Of a stretch of DNA of 64,000 nt, positions 9,972 through 20,682 are shown piece after piece. The notes beneath the pieces were generated by a model. The model was not told where the DNA came from. It worked only from the letters and a program-made list of their open reading frames with translations, and did no database searches. Both the position numbers and the translations under genes were made by a program. This stretch comes from a bacterium (GTDB lineage: Bacteria > Auribacterota > UBA3054 > JAPLST01), in contig JAOACZ010000146.1 in the NCBI GenBank assembly GCA_026417575.1, positions 1 through 64,000 of the forward strand, in the 5' to 3' direction. Within the stretch, counting starts at the first letter, position 1. The number at the start of each line of letters is the position of its first letter.

Positions 9972-11270
9972 ATGACTACACACTCATCTGTCTGGCCGCT
10001 CGTCGCCCTCATTATATTGTTGATACTCTGCTCGGCATTTTTTTCCGGGAGCGAGACGGCGTTGTTTTCCTTGAGCCGCGCGCGGGTGCGCCGTCTGCGC
10101 GACACAGCAGGACGCACCGGTCGCGCAATCGCTGAGCTGTTGCGTCTTCCGCGCCGGCTACTCATTACCATTCTCTTAGGCAATTTGCTGGTCAACACGC
10201 TGGTCTCCAGTATTATTGCCGATCTAATCACGCGCGCCTTTGGTGCCGAAGCAGTTGGCTTGGCTATTCTGGTGACCACACCACTGCTCTTGATCTTCGG
10301 CGAAATTACCCCGAAAACGTTTGCCATTCTCCGCCCAGTCGCGTTTTCACGCGTAGCGGCGCTCCCGCTCCAGCTCGCTGCGATAATCTTCACACCAGCC
10401 CGCGTGGTGTTACGCGAGATTACCAACGTGCTCCTCAAGTTCCTGCGACAAGGCCACGTAACGAGCGAAGCAATCTTGACTCAGGAAGAGTTCCACGCCG
10501 CCCTGCGCACCGGCAAAGTACAAGGCGGCTTGGATGCCGACGAAGCGGAGATCATTCATGCCATTACCACATTCCATGACACCGTAGCACGCGAGATCAT
10601 GATTCCCCGCCCAGAAATGGTCTGCCTAGACGACCAACGAACATTGGCGGAAGCGATCAAGCACGCCCGCACAACGCGACACTCGCGTTTGCCAGTCTAC
10701 CACGGTGATGTGGACCACATTTGGGGTGTGTTTAACATCTATCAGGTGCCGCGCTGGCTGGGACGTCTAACGTTTGCCATGAAACTCGCCGAGATTCGCG
10801 ACCTGCAGGCACGTATCGCTCAACCTCATGAACCGCTGCTCATTAGCGACGCGTTCGCTGTCCCCGAATTGCGCCCGGTCGATTCGTTGTTGGCAGAGAT
10901 GCGCGCGCGCAATGAACACCTTGCCATCTTGTTGGACGAATATGGCGGCACAGCCGGCATGGTCGGTCGCGATACGTTACTCGACGCCCTGCTTGGCGGA
11001 GTGTTAGGCTGTACGCCACGCCGTTACTTCGTGCGCATGCGGCCAAACGGCGAAATCATCGTCTCGGGCACCACCCGGCTCGCACAGCTCAATTGGGAGT
11101 GTGGCTGCCAGTTCCCGGACGAACTTGACGACACTGTCGCAGGCTACGTGATGCGACTGGCCGGCGCCGTGCCCCATACCGGGCAGATCATCCGCGACAA
11201 CATGTATGAATTTACTGTCCTGCAGATGGATGGCCGGCGCATCGACGCCGTAAGTATTCGCCGCTACTAA
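9972..11270 (+). CDS. CNNM/CorC-HlyC-type transporter (DUF21-CBS-CorC_HlyC)
   Basis: FFSGSETALFSLSRARVRRL, VTTPLLLIFGEITPKTFA, CBS pair, ILLDEYGGTAGMVGRDTLLDALLG. Confidence 0.9.
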   Translation: MTTHSSVWPLVALIILLILCSAFFSGSETALFSLSRARVRRLRDTAGRTGRAIAELLRLPRRLLITILLGNLLVNTLVSSIIADLITRAFGAEAVGLAILVTTPLLLIFGEITPKTFAILRPVAFSRVAALPLQLAAIIFTPARVVLREITNVLLKFLRQGHVTSEAILTQEEFHAALRTGKVQGGLDADEAEIIHAITTFHDTVAREIMIPRPEMVCLDDQRTLAEAIKHARTTRHSRLPVYHGDVDHIWGVFNIYQVPRWLGRLTFAMKLAEIRDLQARIAQPHEPLLISDAFAVPELRPVDSLLAEMRARNEHLAILLDEYGGTAGMVGRDTLLDALLGGVLGCTPRRYFVRMRPNGEIIVSGTTRLAQLNWECGCQFPDELDDTVAGYVMRLAGAVPHTGQIIRDNMYEFTVLQMDGRRIDAVSIRRY

Positions 11271-11273
11271 GCC

Positions 11274-12533
11274 ATGCTCGAACTGATACTCCTTCTCGCA
11301 GTCGTCGCATGTATCCTCGCCGGAGGCTTTTTCTCCGGCAGTGAAACCGCGTTTGTGTCGGTGGACAAGCCCTTGCTCCAAGCCCGCATCCAACGCGGTG
11401 ATCGCCGCGCTCTCATCGCCCATACCTTGCTCAGCGCTCCAGCACGCCTGCTCGCAACCACCCTGGTGGGCACCAATATCTGCTACGTCACCGCCACAAG
11501 CCTGGCAACACTCATCGTGGCTCGCCATGTGCCAACCCACTGGCACAGTCCCGTCACCACAGCTTGCATGGTGCCGCTCATCCTCATTTTTGCCGAACTG
11601 TTACCCAAGTCCATTGGCCGCGGCAACGCGCAAACGTTCACTTTGTGGGCCGCAAGGCCCTTGGCGGCTGCCCAATCGCTCATGTGGCCGCTCGTGGCTC
11701 TCGTGTCGGGTATCTCAATCGGCCTCTTGCGGCTGTTTGGTATCAAAGAGCATCCCCACACAATCTCTGTCTCGCGCGAAGAGGTGCAAGCGCTCGCCGA
11801 CCTCAGTGTCGAACAGGGCGTCATCGGACCGACTGAACATCGCATGATTCGCCGCGTATTCGAGCTAAATCATACCCCGCTCTCCGCGGCGATGGTTCCA
11901 CTGGTCGAACTGCACTGTTTGCCCCTCAGTGCGTCTCCAAATGAATTGGTAGAACGTGCTGCACAATCCGGGCATGCTCTTTTCCCAGTCTACGAAGACG
12001 CGCCCACGAACATCGTGGGCCTCGTGCGGCTCACCGACGTCTTGGACACGCTCGCCCACACGCCCACCGTAACAACTCTCGCCCCCCTGGTGGACCGAAC
12101 GATTCCATTCGTTCCGGAAACGAAAACAGTCGGCGCTATGCTGCGCGACTTGCAAGAGCGGCCAGCGCCTGTCGTTTTTGTCATTGACGAGTACGGCGGC
12201 GTGTCAGGCATGATCACAATCGAAAAACTTGTCGAAGAAATTGCCGGCGAGCTGGCTAGCGACGCCGCAACCCAGCGCGCCATGCTTGCCGAACATCGTG
12301 GCGTGCTCGAAGCTGACGGTCGGGTTGATGTGGACCTGATTGGCGAGCGATTCGGCGTCACGTTCGACAAAGAAGGTTACGAAACAATCGCCGGACTTGT
12401 GCTAAAGCTTACCGGACACGTACCCCTCCCAGGCGAAACCGTCCGCACCCATGGACTGCTCATTACGGTCATTCGCGCTACGCCCAAGCGCATCGTCCGC
12501 GTCGCCATCACACGCGATCGCCAGGCCCGCTAA
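11274..12533 (+). CDS. CNNM/CorC-HlyC-type transporter (DUF21-CBS-CorC_HlyC), tandem paralogue
   Basis: GGFFSGSETAFVSVDKPLL, PLILIFAELLPKSIGR, FVIDEYGGVSGMITIEKLVEEIAGEL. Confidence 0.9.
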   Translation: MLELILLLAVVACILAGGFFSGSETAFVSVDKPLLQARIQRGDRRALIAHTLLSAPARLLATTLVGTNICYVTATSLATLIVARHVPTHWHSPVTTACMVPLILIFAELLPKSIGRGNAQTFTLWAARPLAAAQSLMWPLVALVSGISIGLLRLFGIKEHPHTISVSREEVQALADLSVEQGVIGPTEHRMIRRVFELNHTPLSAAMVPLVELHCLPLSASPNELVERAAQSGHALFPVYEDAPTNIVGLVRLTDVLDTLAHTPTVTTLAPLVDRTIPFVPETKTVGAMLRDLQERPAPVVFVIDEYGGVSGMITIEKLVEEIAGELASDAATQRAMLAEHRGVLEADGRVDVDLIGERFGVTFDKEGYETIAGLVLKLTGHVPLPGETVRTHGLLITVIRATPKRIVRVAITRDRQAR

Positions 12534-12591
12534 GAACCCAGCAACTACCCGCCTCTCCGCGCCTTTCTCCAACACACGCATCCGGCGCCCA

Positions 12592-12610
12592 AAGTTTGGT
12601 CCCCAAACTT
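12592..12610. repeat. perfect 8-bp inverted repeat AAGTTTGG-TCC-CCAAACTT
   Basis: Read directly; 59 bp after the stop of the upstream CDS; no T-run follows on the + strand. Confidence 0.55.
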
Positions 12611-12907
12611 CAAAACCTGAAAAAGAGAGCGCAAAACGACAAAAAAAGTACCGTACAAACAACAAAAAATGCTGACCGCGCGCTTTGTGCGAGCGAGGCT
12701 ATCCGCAGCATGCCAAAGAGAAAAAATTCACTGTCTTCTCCAAGAACAGCAACGGCAGACAGAATGGCCGCGTGCACAGACGACAAAAAATGTCAATCGC
12801 AAACGCCAAAAAGTGTCGAATGAACCGAAGCACGAGGCAGAAAAATTCGCCCCAGCTAAGTACCGCAGCCCCCGGTCGGCTCGTACGGACAAAATAACGT
12901 GAACCGC

Positions 12908-13654
12908 TCAGCGCCAGATCCCAGCGCGCCTCTCGATCTCGGCTATACGAGCGTCGAGGGCTTTGATACGGCGATCTGTGTCATCAGCTGGGCCCAAGTC
13001 AAAAGGAATCGTCACACGCACTTTGCGCCGTGGGGACGGCGCTGCGCGCGCAGCGACCGGAGAGCTTGAGGCCGGTGCCACATGAGCTGCCCGCAGACTA
13101 GCATTCGAGCAATCACGCGTGGGTGAAGTCCATTCGATCAGTTTGATTTCTTCTGTGACGATCGTCGTATTCGTTGGATTCTGGCAAGACAGGTGAGGAG
13201 GTTGGGAGACGCATGGCTCAGGTGAGTGTGATAAGACCCGCACGGGTTTGGTCACGTGACGACATGGCGGTGGGGAGGGTTCTCCAGCTGTGGCCGTGTA
13301 CTCGTGCGCGCCAGGAAACCAGCGCGCGTCCCAGACGAAATCAGGCACTTCCCGCGTATACAATCCTTTGCCCGTCAACCCCATGCAAGTCACGTCTGTT
13401 GCGCCGGCGAGAGTGCGCCAGGCGGTAAGAAAGCAACCTTTGACTGGGCCAACGACAAAGCCCACAAGGGGAATGCGTGCATTTTCGTAAATCAGGCCGC
13501 GCGGCAACTCAAGCCAGCCACTCATCAGATTCCCAAAGCCACGCGCCATACCGTAAGCCGGATTGATGCTCTGGCATTGCCGACACTCGTCAGCACTCAG
13601 AACACGTGCTATGCCCACGACAAACGAAAGCGTAGCGAGCCATCTCTTGCTCAT
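12908..13654 (-). CDS. exosortase system-associated TIGR04073-like protein
   Basis: MSKRWLATLSFVVGIARVLSA signal peptide, then RGFGNLMSGWLELPRGLIYENARIP...GFVVGPVKGCFLTAWRTLAGATDVTCMG; start moved from 13723 to 13654. Confidence 0.65.
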   Translation of the reverse strand: MSKRWLATLSFVVGIARVLSADECRQCQSINPAYGMARGFGNLMSGWLELPRGLIYENARIPLVGFVVGPVKGCFLTAWRTLAGATDVTCMGLTGKGLYTREVPDFVWDARWFPGAHEYTATAGEPSPPPCRHVTKPVRVLSHSPEPCVSQPPHLSCQNPTNTTIVTEEIKLIEWTSPTRDCSNASLRAAHVAPASSSPVAARAAPSPRRKVRVTIPFDLGPADDTDRRIKALDARIAEIERRAGIWR

Positions 13655-13973
13655 ACGTTCTCCGCAATTTCGCTTCTCCACAAACCGCATCATGAGGCGC
13701 ACGCTTGACCGGCCGCGCCACACCGAAGCCTAGTATACCATTTTTGCTCAGCAATCACAAGTCAGCATGCCATCTCACGCCGGATAGACGCGGTCACTAT
13801 GACAGCTAACTCCGCTACTCGCCATGCCCTCACCTGAGATTCTGCACGTCGTGTCGGGTGTTGAATGCGCTGCGGTGGACATTTTCAGGCTAATTTCATA
13901 CAATACTTCAAATGTCTCCGTGCCAGTTACCATATCCTGATCTCGCTCGCCGCCGCCCAAGGAGTGCCCACCT

Positions 13974-15230
13974 ATGACGCGCGGTGTTCGTTGGTTTATC
14001 CTCCTGGCGTGGGTGGCCATGCCGCTCCTCGGGTGGCCAGAAACGGATGCGGAGCGGATGGTCTCAACCTTGCTTGGCGGCACGAATATCTCGCCAGCAG
14101 CAGTACCAGCAGTTGCACCAACAGCACCCGAACCTGCTGAGGAAGAAGAGCCAGAGATGGCAGTAGATACGGCCGTCACCAAGCCCGACACCCGCACCGA
14201 GCCGCTACCGACGACCACCCCTGACGAAGCAGCCGAGGTTAGCGTCTTCCCCGCGGGTGGAGAAGTGTCACCTGAGATGTTCCAACAGCAACCCTTCCCG
14301 ACGGACCTGGTTTTGCAAGTCGAACACGAGCCCGCACCGGCCCGGCCCGAAACCCGCGACGAACCCCGTTTCCCCTTCGTCAGCCCCGGTACCCTCGCTG
14401 GTAAAATCACCGATCACCGCGGCCGCCCCGTCCGCGGCGCCCGTGTCGTCCTCTTCAATGACACCACGTACAAAAGCATGCTCTCCACCCCTGGTGGTAA
14501 CTTTGGCTTCAATATCTTCGCAACGAACGAGTACACCCTCACTGTCACCTACGAAAACCAGTTCTTCTACACCAATCTGTTTCTCGCCCCCCCAGCTGCC
14601 ACCCTGCTCAAAATCGCCTTTGTCGTGCCCATCACAGTGTACGGCCAGTTGATCATTGATAAAAAGCCCGCACAATACGGCCTCTTCTTGCGCCTCAACA
14701 ACGCTGAGGGCGGCCGCGCCGGCGCCGTAGTCTTGAGCAACGGCCTCTTCCGCATCCCCAATCTCACGCCCGCCCGCTACACACTAATCCTCGAACGCCG
14801 AAAGCGCTTCATTGATCGCCGCTTGCACGAATCGCGCTTCTACGTCGTCCCCGTAACACTGACCACGGAGACGGTCCGCATCGTCATCAATCGCGATCGG
14901 CGCAATTTAACTGGCAACATCCTCATTGACAATTTGCCCCGGCGCTATGTGGATGCGATCGTTATTCTGCGCGATGCGCGCACGGGTGGCCGCCTCATTC
15001 ATCGCGAAGCCTATACCTACTACACAGAGGGAAGTTTTCTCTTCCCCCACGTCCAGCCAGGCATCTACCTCATTGAAGCAGTCCAGAGCCAAGGTGAGTG
15101 GCAATCAAGCCGTAAGACAATTGTCGTCCGCCCACAAGATAAGAATCCGCACGTAAATATCAACGTGCGCACTGATCCCCAGGCCGATACAAAGCGCATC
15201 GAACAATTAAAACGCCAATTCTCTCCCTGA
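13974..15230 (+). CDS. secreted carboxypeptidase-regulatory-like domain protein
   Basis: Signal peptide; acidic Pro-rich linker; GTLAGKITDHRGRPVRGARVVLFNDTTYKSMLSTPGGNFGFNIFATNEYTLTV. Confidence 0.7.
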   Translation: MTRGVRWFILLAWVAMPLLGWPETDAERMVSTLLGGTNISPAAVPAVAPTAPEPAEEEEPEMAVDTAVTKPDTRTEPLPTTTPDEAAEVSVFPAGGEVSPEMFQQQPFPTDLVLQVEHEPAPARPETRDEPRFPFVSPGTLAGKITDHRGRPVRGARVVLFNDTTYKSMLSTPGGNFGFNIFATNEYTLTVTYENQFFYTNLFLAPPAATLLKIAFVVPITVYGQLIIDKKPAQYGLFLRLNNAEGGRAGAVVLSNGLFRIPNLTPARYTLILERRKRFIDRRLHESRFYVVPVTLTTETVRIVINRDRRNLTGNILIDNLPRRYVDAIVILRDARTGGRLIHREAYTYYTEGSFLFPHVQPGIYLIEAVQSQGEWQSSRKTIVVRPQDKNPHVNINVRTDPQADTKRIEQLKRQFSP

Positions 15231-15496
15231 ACGTACTGATGCCGTTAGTTGTGCGACATGCCCGCCGCCGAAGCCGCTTTCATGCACGTCGGCATGCCGA
15301 AGCGCAACGTGCTGCCGCGGCGCAGCGGCGCCGCCCACGTGAAGGTACCCATCCCCGCCATTACTGTGATGAAGACACGTGGTGGCGCGACTGGTGCGAA
15401 GCTGATAACGAACGCGATGACCACCCTGGTACGTCGAATACGGCTACCAGCAGCGAATCCCCGTCGCCGCCTCCATAATCTCAATCCCTCATTCTC

Positions 15497-16507
15497 ATGA
15501 CACTTCTGCGACTGCTGTCTCTCGGTACCTGCGTAGCTCTCACGCTGCTGTGCTTTGCTGGTTGTGGGCGCTCGAAAACCGCGCCACACCTCATCGGCCC
15601 GCTCAGCAGCAATACCCTTATCGCGGTTGTCAACGGCTCCAATCTGTATGCCGGGCCGATCGAAAACATCATCGAACGCACCGCGGCGCAATATCGAGAA
15701 GCCACAGGCCAAGAACCCTCTGAGGAACAGCTCTCTCAGCAGCGCCGTCAGTTAATTGACCAACTGATCATGGAAACTATCGTGCGCCAACGCCTCGCCA
15801 ACGCCGACGTCGCCGTTTCTCCCGCCGAGTTTCAAAATGAGTATGTTGATGTCGTCACCAATCAGTTTGGTTCGTGGAAGGAATATTACGAAACGCTCGC
15901 ACGCCACGAAATCAGTACTGCCCAGTTTGCGCGCGCAGTAATGGATCAGCTCAAACTGATTAAACTCGTGCGCAAAGAAATGGCTGTCACCCCAGCCACT
16001 GACGAGGACGCACGCACCTATTACGCAGCGCATTCCAATGAGTTTGACTTTCCCGCCTCCGTTGCCTTAGCCCATATCCTGCTACGCGCACACCCAGGCG
16101 ATTCCGCCGCGCGCGTCTCCAACACAATCGCACGCTTGCAAGGTATCCGCTCAGAAATTCTTCAGGGCCTGCCCTTCGCCACCGCCGCACGAAAGTATTC
16201 TGAATGCCCTTCGCGCACGCGTGGAGGCAGTCTCGGCACGATTTACGCCGGAGACGACACCGTGGCAGACTACATCTCGACCACGGCCTTTGCCCTCGCT
16301 GTCAGCAATATCAGTGATGTCGTCACCTCAGAGCACGGCTGCCATCTCTTCTACGTAACCGCGCGCCGCCCCGCTTATACCGCCGCCTACGAAGAAATTC
16401 ACGCGGAACTGCGCCAGGTTCTCACCGAAGAAAAGGAACGGCGTGCCCTCCAACAATGGCTCCGTAAAGTGCGCGCCGAAGCCCTGGTAGACAAGAAATT
16501 CAAGTAA
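15497..16507 (+). CDS. peptidylprolyl isomerase / SurA-PpiC-like lipoprotein
   Basis: Lipobox LLCFAGCGRS; SVALAHILLRAHPGDSAARV...FATAARKYSECPSRTRGGSLGTI parvulin domain. Confidence 0.88.
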   Translation: MTLLRLLSLGTCVALTLLCFAGCGRSKTAPHLIGPLSSNTLIAVVNGSNLYAGPIENIIERTAAQYREATGQEPSEEQLSQQRRQLIDQLIMETIVRQRLANADVAVSPAEFQNEYVDVVTNQFGSWKEYYETLARHEISTAQFARAVMDQLKLIKLVRKEMAVTPATDEDARTYYAAHSNEFDFPASVALAHILLRAHPGDSAARVSNTIARLQGIRSEILQGLPFATAARKYSECPSRTRGGSLGTIYAGDDTVADYISTTAFALAVSNISDVVTSEHGCHLFYVTARRPAYTAAYEEIHAELRQVLTEEKERRALQQWLRKVRAEALVDKKFK

Positions 16508-18024
16508 TGCGCACCAAGTGCCCTCCACTTCAGACGATACTCTATTCCCTCGCCTGCGTGTGCTCGTGTTCTGCAGGAGTGTTTGAACCCGGCGCCGCGC
16601 CGGTGAAGCTCACCGGCGGCTTTGTCTTCACCGAAGGTCCAGCAGCGGATCCATCCGGCAACGTCTACTTCACGGATAAACCGCGTACCAACATCTGGAA
16701 ATGGTCGCCCTCCTCAGGCCTCTCCCTCTGGCGGACAAATTCCGGCGGCGCGAACGGCCTCTTCTACTGGACGAATGACTGCCTCTACGCGTGCGAGGAA
16801 TTCTTCCACCGCGTCACCCGCCTCGACGCTGGCCAGCATTTAACCGTCCTCGTTAGCAACTTTAATGCAAAACCCTTTAACACTCCGAACGATCTGTGGG
16901 TCTCACCCGCGGGCTCTATCTACTTTACCGACCCCTACTGGCCCTGGAATGCTTCCCCGCAAGGTGTCTGTGCGGTGTACTGGCTTGGCCCAGGAAGCAC
17001 GACTGCCACCCGTGTCATCACTGATCTCCTGCAACCTAATGGCATCGTCGGCACCCCAGATTTGAAACGCTTGTATGTGGCTGACGACGCCGGTAAAACG
17101 ACCTACGTGTACACCATCCTTACTGACGGAACTGTCACAAATCGCCGCGTGTTTGCACCCGTGCAATGTGATGGCATGACACTAGATACCGCCGGCAACG
17201 TCTACCTCACCGACTGGGCTGGCACGCGCAACCACCTCGTGGTCTACGATGAAGACGGTCGTCTTCTCGATCAACTCAGTATCCCGGAAGATCCGCAAAA
17301 TGTCGTTCGCGGTGGCACGGACGGACGTACTCTCTACGTCACAGCGCGCACGTCTCTCTACGCAGTTCGCTTGGCTGCCGTGCACCACCTCCGCCAAGGT
17401 GTGAACGGCTACACCCACCTCGCAACTGCGATCGCCCAGCACGCCCCTACATCCTCGTTCACCGGCGAACCAACCATGCCCGTCGGGATACTCCCCGATC
17501 AAGGCGAAATGCGCATAGTCCTCTCATTCCCCTTCACGAATATTCCCACTCATCATGTTATTACCAACATCACCCTAAAGTTGCATACCCACGAAGCTTC
17601 TACCGGTCTCGTCACACGTCTGCGCCTGCATCGTCTCTTGGCTACCCCAGGCCCGGACGTGTCATGGTTCATCGCACAGTCCAACCGCCCCTGGGTGCAC
17701 CCCGGCGGTGATTACGATCCCACCCCCCTAGCAGAAATCGCCGGGCCCATTACCGCTGCGTCCGCGCCACTTTTCTTCCCGTGTACTACCGGCCTACTCG
17801 CCGCCGCTAACGCTGCACTCGCGGCAGGTGAACCGCTCAACATGCTCCTTCTCTCAGATACCAACGTGCCCGGCGCCCTCCTGCTCGCCTCTTCTCACCA
17901 TGAAACCTGGCTCTATCGCCCAATTCTAAGTATCATGGAAATGGTCCCAGAGCCAATGGCCGCAGGGCTCCTTGCCCTCGCCTTGGGTGCGCCTTTCCTC
18001 ACTCGCGCAATGAGTCAGGATTAA
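16507..18024 (+). CDS. SMP-30/gluconolactonase/LRE-like beta-propeller protein with PEP-CTERM-like signal
   Basis: FTEGPAADPSGNVYFTDKPRTNIWKW, NTPNDLWVSPAGSIYFTDPYWP; C-terminus VPEPMAAGLLALALGAPFLTRAMSQD. Confidence 0.85.
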   Translation: MRTKCPPLQTILYSLACVCSCSAGVFEPGAAPVKLTGGFVFTEGPAADPSGNVYFTDKPRTNIWKWSPSSGLSLWRTNSGGANGLFYWTNDCLYACEEFFHRVTRLDAGQHLTVLVSNFNAKPFNTPNDLWVSPAGSIYFTDPYWPWNASPQGVCAVYWLGPGSTTATRVITDLLQPNGIVGTPDLKRLYVADDAGKTTYVYTILTDGTVTNRRVFAPVQCDGMTLDTAGNVYLTDWAGTRNHLVVYDEDGRLLDQLSIPEDPQNVVRGGTDGRTLYVTARTSLYAVRLAAVHHLRQGVNGYTHLATAIAQHAPTSSFTGEPTMPVGILPDQGEMRIVLSFPFTNIPTHHVITNITLKLHTHEASTGLVTRLRLHRLLATPGPDVSWFIAQSNRPWVHPGGDYDPTPLAEIAGPITAASAPLFFPCTTGLLAAANAALAAGEPLNMLLLSDTNVPGALLLASSHHETWLYRPILSIMEMVPEPMAAGLLALALGAPFLTRAMSQD

Positions 18025-18026
18025 CT

Positions 18027-18371
18027 ATGTGGTCTCCCTTGGTGCGCACAATCATCCTCCTCACTCTTTCCAACGTCTTTATGACTTTTGCGTGGTACGC
18101 ACATCTCAAAAATCTCTCCAGCAAGCCATGGTATGTGGCGGCGATTATTAGCTGGTGCATCGCCTTGTTCGAGTACCTAATTCAAGTGCCGGCCAATCGC
18201 ATCGGCTACACCCAGCTAACTCTCCCACAGCTAAAAATCTTGCAGGAAGTTATCGCCCTCAGCGTGTTCATCCCATTTGTAGTCCTCTACATGCGTCAGC
18301 CGTTGAAATGGAACTATGTCTGGGCGTGCCTGTGCATGATTGGCGCCGTGTACTTCATTTTCAAGCAATGA
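18027..18371 (+). CDS. DMT family protein (DUF486)
   Basis: [17 protein letters not shown]...[20 protein letters not shown]...FKQ. Confidence 0.9.
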   Translation: MWSPLVRTIILLTLSNVFMTFAWYAHLKNLSSKPWYVAAIISWCIALFEYLIQVPANRIGYTQLTLPQLKILQEVIALSVFIPFVVLYMRQPLKWNYVWACLCMIGAVYFIFKQ

Positions 18372-18781
18372 AAGCATTCACCGAGTACTTCTGGTTCAAT
18401 ACGAAGCGCCACCGCGAATACATTAACATTACCAATGACGTAGCACGCGTTGTCGCGCGCAGCGGTGTCCAAGAAGGCTTCGTCCTGGTCTCCGCCATGC
18501 ATATCACCGCCGGCGTGTTCGTTAACGACGCCGAGGACGGTCTGCTCGCTGACATTGACGAGTGGCTAGAACACCTCGCCCCCTACCGAGAGAATTATCG
18601 CCATCACCGTACCGGCGAGACAAACGGCGACAGCCACTTGAAAAACTTACTAGTCGGCCACCAAGTCATTGTCCCGATTACCAAAGGCACGCTTGACCTC
18701 GGACCGTGGCAGCAGATCTTTTACGCCGAGTTCGACGGCCAGCGTCGCAAACGCGTCGTCGTTAAAGTGTTGGGAGAGTAA
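18368..18781 (+). CDS. YjbQ family (UPF0047) protein
   Basis: ATG at 18368 overlaps previous stop; [36 protein letters not shown]...[35 protein letters not shown]. Confidence 0.92.
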   Translation: MKAFTEYFWFNTKRHREYINITNDVARVVARSGVQEGFVLVSAMHITAGVFVNDAEDGLLADIDEWLEHLAPYRENYRHHRTGETNGDSHLKNLLVGHQVIVPITKGTLDLGPWQQIFYAEFDGQRRKRVVVKVLGE

Positions 18782-18806
18782 CTTCAACTTCACTTGAGGC
18801 GTTCCT

Positions 18807-20669
18807 ATGTGTGGCATCATCGGTTACCTCGGCGGCGAAGAAGCATGCCCCATTTTGATCGAAGGTCTCAAACGCCTGGAATATCGTGGCTATGACTCCG
18901 CAGGTATCGCGACCGTTGTGCCCGGCGCGATCGCCATCCGCAAACGACCAGGAAAGATCGCAGCTTTGGAAGCACTGCTGAGAGAGCAGCCTATCCATGG
19001 TACCACCGGCATTGCACACACCCGCTGGGCTACCCACGGCCCCGCTAATGAAGTGAATGCCCACCCGCACACCGGAATGACCGGCCGCATCGCCATCGTC
19101 CATAACGGTATTATCGAAAACTACGCCACCCTGCGCACACACCTGGAACGCGAAGGCCATGTCTTCCATACCGAGACCGATTCCGAAGTCATCGCTCACT
19201 TAATCGAGCGCCACCTGTACGGCCCCGCTGGCGCCGCCGCCCCTCCTTGCACCCTCGCCCAGCTCGAAGCAGCTGTGAGCCAAACCGCAAAAATGCTCGA
19301 AGGAACCTTCGGCATCGCTGTCGTCTGCGCCGATGTGCCCGACGCCTTGATCGGCGCACGCAAAGGCAGCCCCCTCGTCCTCGGCGTCGGCAATAACGAA
19401 ATGTTCCTCGCCTCCGACGTCAACGCTTTTGTCCTCTACACCCGCCAAGTCATTTACCTCGATGACAATGAAATGGTCACCCTGCGCCGCGATGGCTATC
19501 AAACCAGCACTTTCGAGCGCAGGCCCGTCACCAAAGACATTCAGCAGATTTCCTGGGATGCCGATGAAATCGGGCGTGGTGGCTACCCCCACTTCATGCT
19601 CAAAGAAATCTGCGAACAGCCTGAAACCATCCGCAACGCCTTCCGTGGCCGCTTGCTCCCCGACCACGCTACCGCCAAACTTGGCGGCTTGCACCTCTCC
19701 AACCGCGATATTCTCCTCATCGATCGCATCGTCATCGTCGCCTGTGGCACGGCTTTGCACGCAGGCATGGTCGGTAAATATGTCATCGAAGAACTCGCAC
19801 GCATCCCTGTCGAGGTCGACTATGCCTCCGAGTTTCGCTACCGAAACCCCATCATCCGGCCAAACACACTCGTCCTCGCAATAAGCCAATCAGGCGAAAC
19901 CGCCGATACCTTGGCCGCCGTCCGTGAGGCACGCCAAAAAGGCGCCACCGTCATGGGCATCTGCAATGTGGTCGGTAGCACCATCGCGCGCGAATGCGAA
20001 GGTGGCGTCTACGTCCACGCCGGTCCAGAAATCGGCGTTGCCTCCACCAAAGCCTTCACTTCGCAGTTGACAGTCATGGTCCTGCTTGCCCTCTACTTCG
20101 GCCGCGTGCGTGACCTTTCTCGCGCCACCGCTCTAGACGTCATCAACGCCCTCCAAGGCTTGCCTGAGGTCATCAAAGAGTTCCTCGCACAGCGCGAAAC
20201 CGTGCGCCAAATCGCCGAGCGCTATGTCCACACCCAACACGCCTTCTTCATCGGCCGTACCGAACTATATCCCGTCGCCCTCGAAGGCGCCTTGAAGCTC
20301 AAAGAAATCTCATACATTGATGCCAACGGCTACCCCGCCGCCGAAATGAAACACGGCCCGATCGCTCTCGTAGACGAGCAACATCTCACCGTCGCTTTGG
20401 TGCCTGAAGGCGAGCTCATCGAAAAAATGCTCTCCAATGTCCAGGAAATCCGCGCACGCCACGGGCGCATTGTCGCCGTCACCGACAGCGATCATCCTAA
20501 ACTCCCACAATTGTGCGATGACATTATTCGTGTACCACGCGTCCACCCCATCGTCCGCCCCATTTTGATGGTGGTCCCCCTCCAACTGTTTGCCTACTAC
20601 ATTGCCGTGGCCCGCGGCTGCGACGTTGATCAGCCCCGTAACCTGGCCAAATCCGTGACGGTCGAGTAG
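18807..20669 (+). CDS. glmS: glutamine--fructose-6-phosphate aminotransferase (isomerizing)
   Basis: MCGIIGYLGGEEACPILIEGLKRLEYRGYDSAGIA; HFMLKEICEQPE; SIS domains; C-terminal QPRNLAKSVTVE. Confidence 0.98.
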   Translation: MCGIIGYLGGEEACPILIEGLKRLEYRGYDSAGIATVVPGAIAIRKRPGKIAALEALLREQPIHGTTGIAHTRWATHGPANEVNAHPHTGMTGRIAIVHNGIIENYATLRTHLEREGHVFHTETDSEVIAHLIERHLYGPAGAAAPPCTLAQLEAAVSQTAKMLEGTFGIAVVCADVPDALIGARKGSPLVLGVGNNEMFLASDVNAFVLYTRQVIYLDDNEMVTLRRDGYQTSTFERRPVTKDIQQISWDADEIGRGGYPHFMLKEICEQPETIRNAFRGRLLPDHATAKLGGLHLSNRDILLIDRIVIVACGTALHAGMVGKYVIEELARIPVEVDYASEFRYRNPIIRPNTLVLAISQSGETADTLAAVREARQKGATVMGICNVVGSTIARECEGGVYVHAGPEIGVASTKAFTSQLTVMVLLALYFGRVRDLSRATALDVINALQGLPEVIKEFLAQRETVRQIAERYVHTQHAFFIGRTELYPVALEGALKLKEISYIDANGYPAAEMKHGPIALVDEQHLTVALVPEGELIEKMLSNVQEIRARHGRIVAVTDSDHPKLPQLCDDIIRVPRVHPIVRPILMVVPLQLFAYYIAVARGCDVDQPRNLAKSVTVE

Positions 20670-20682
20670 TCCTCCACTTCCC

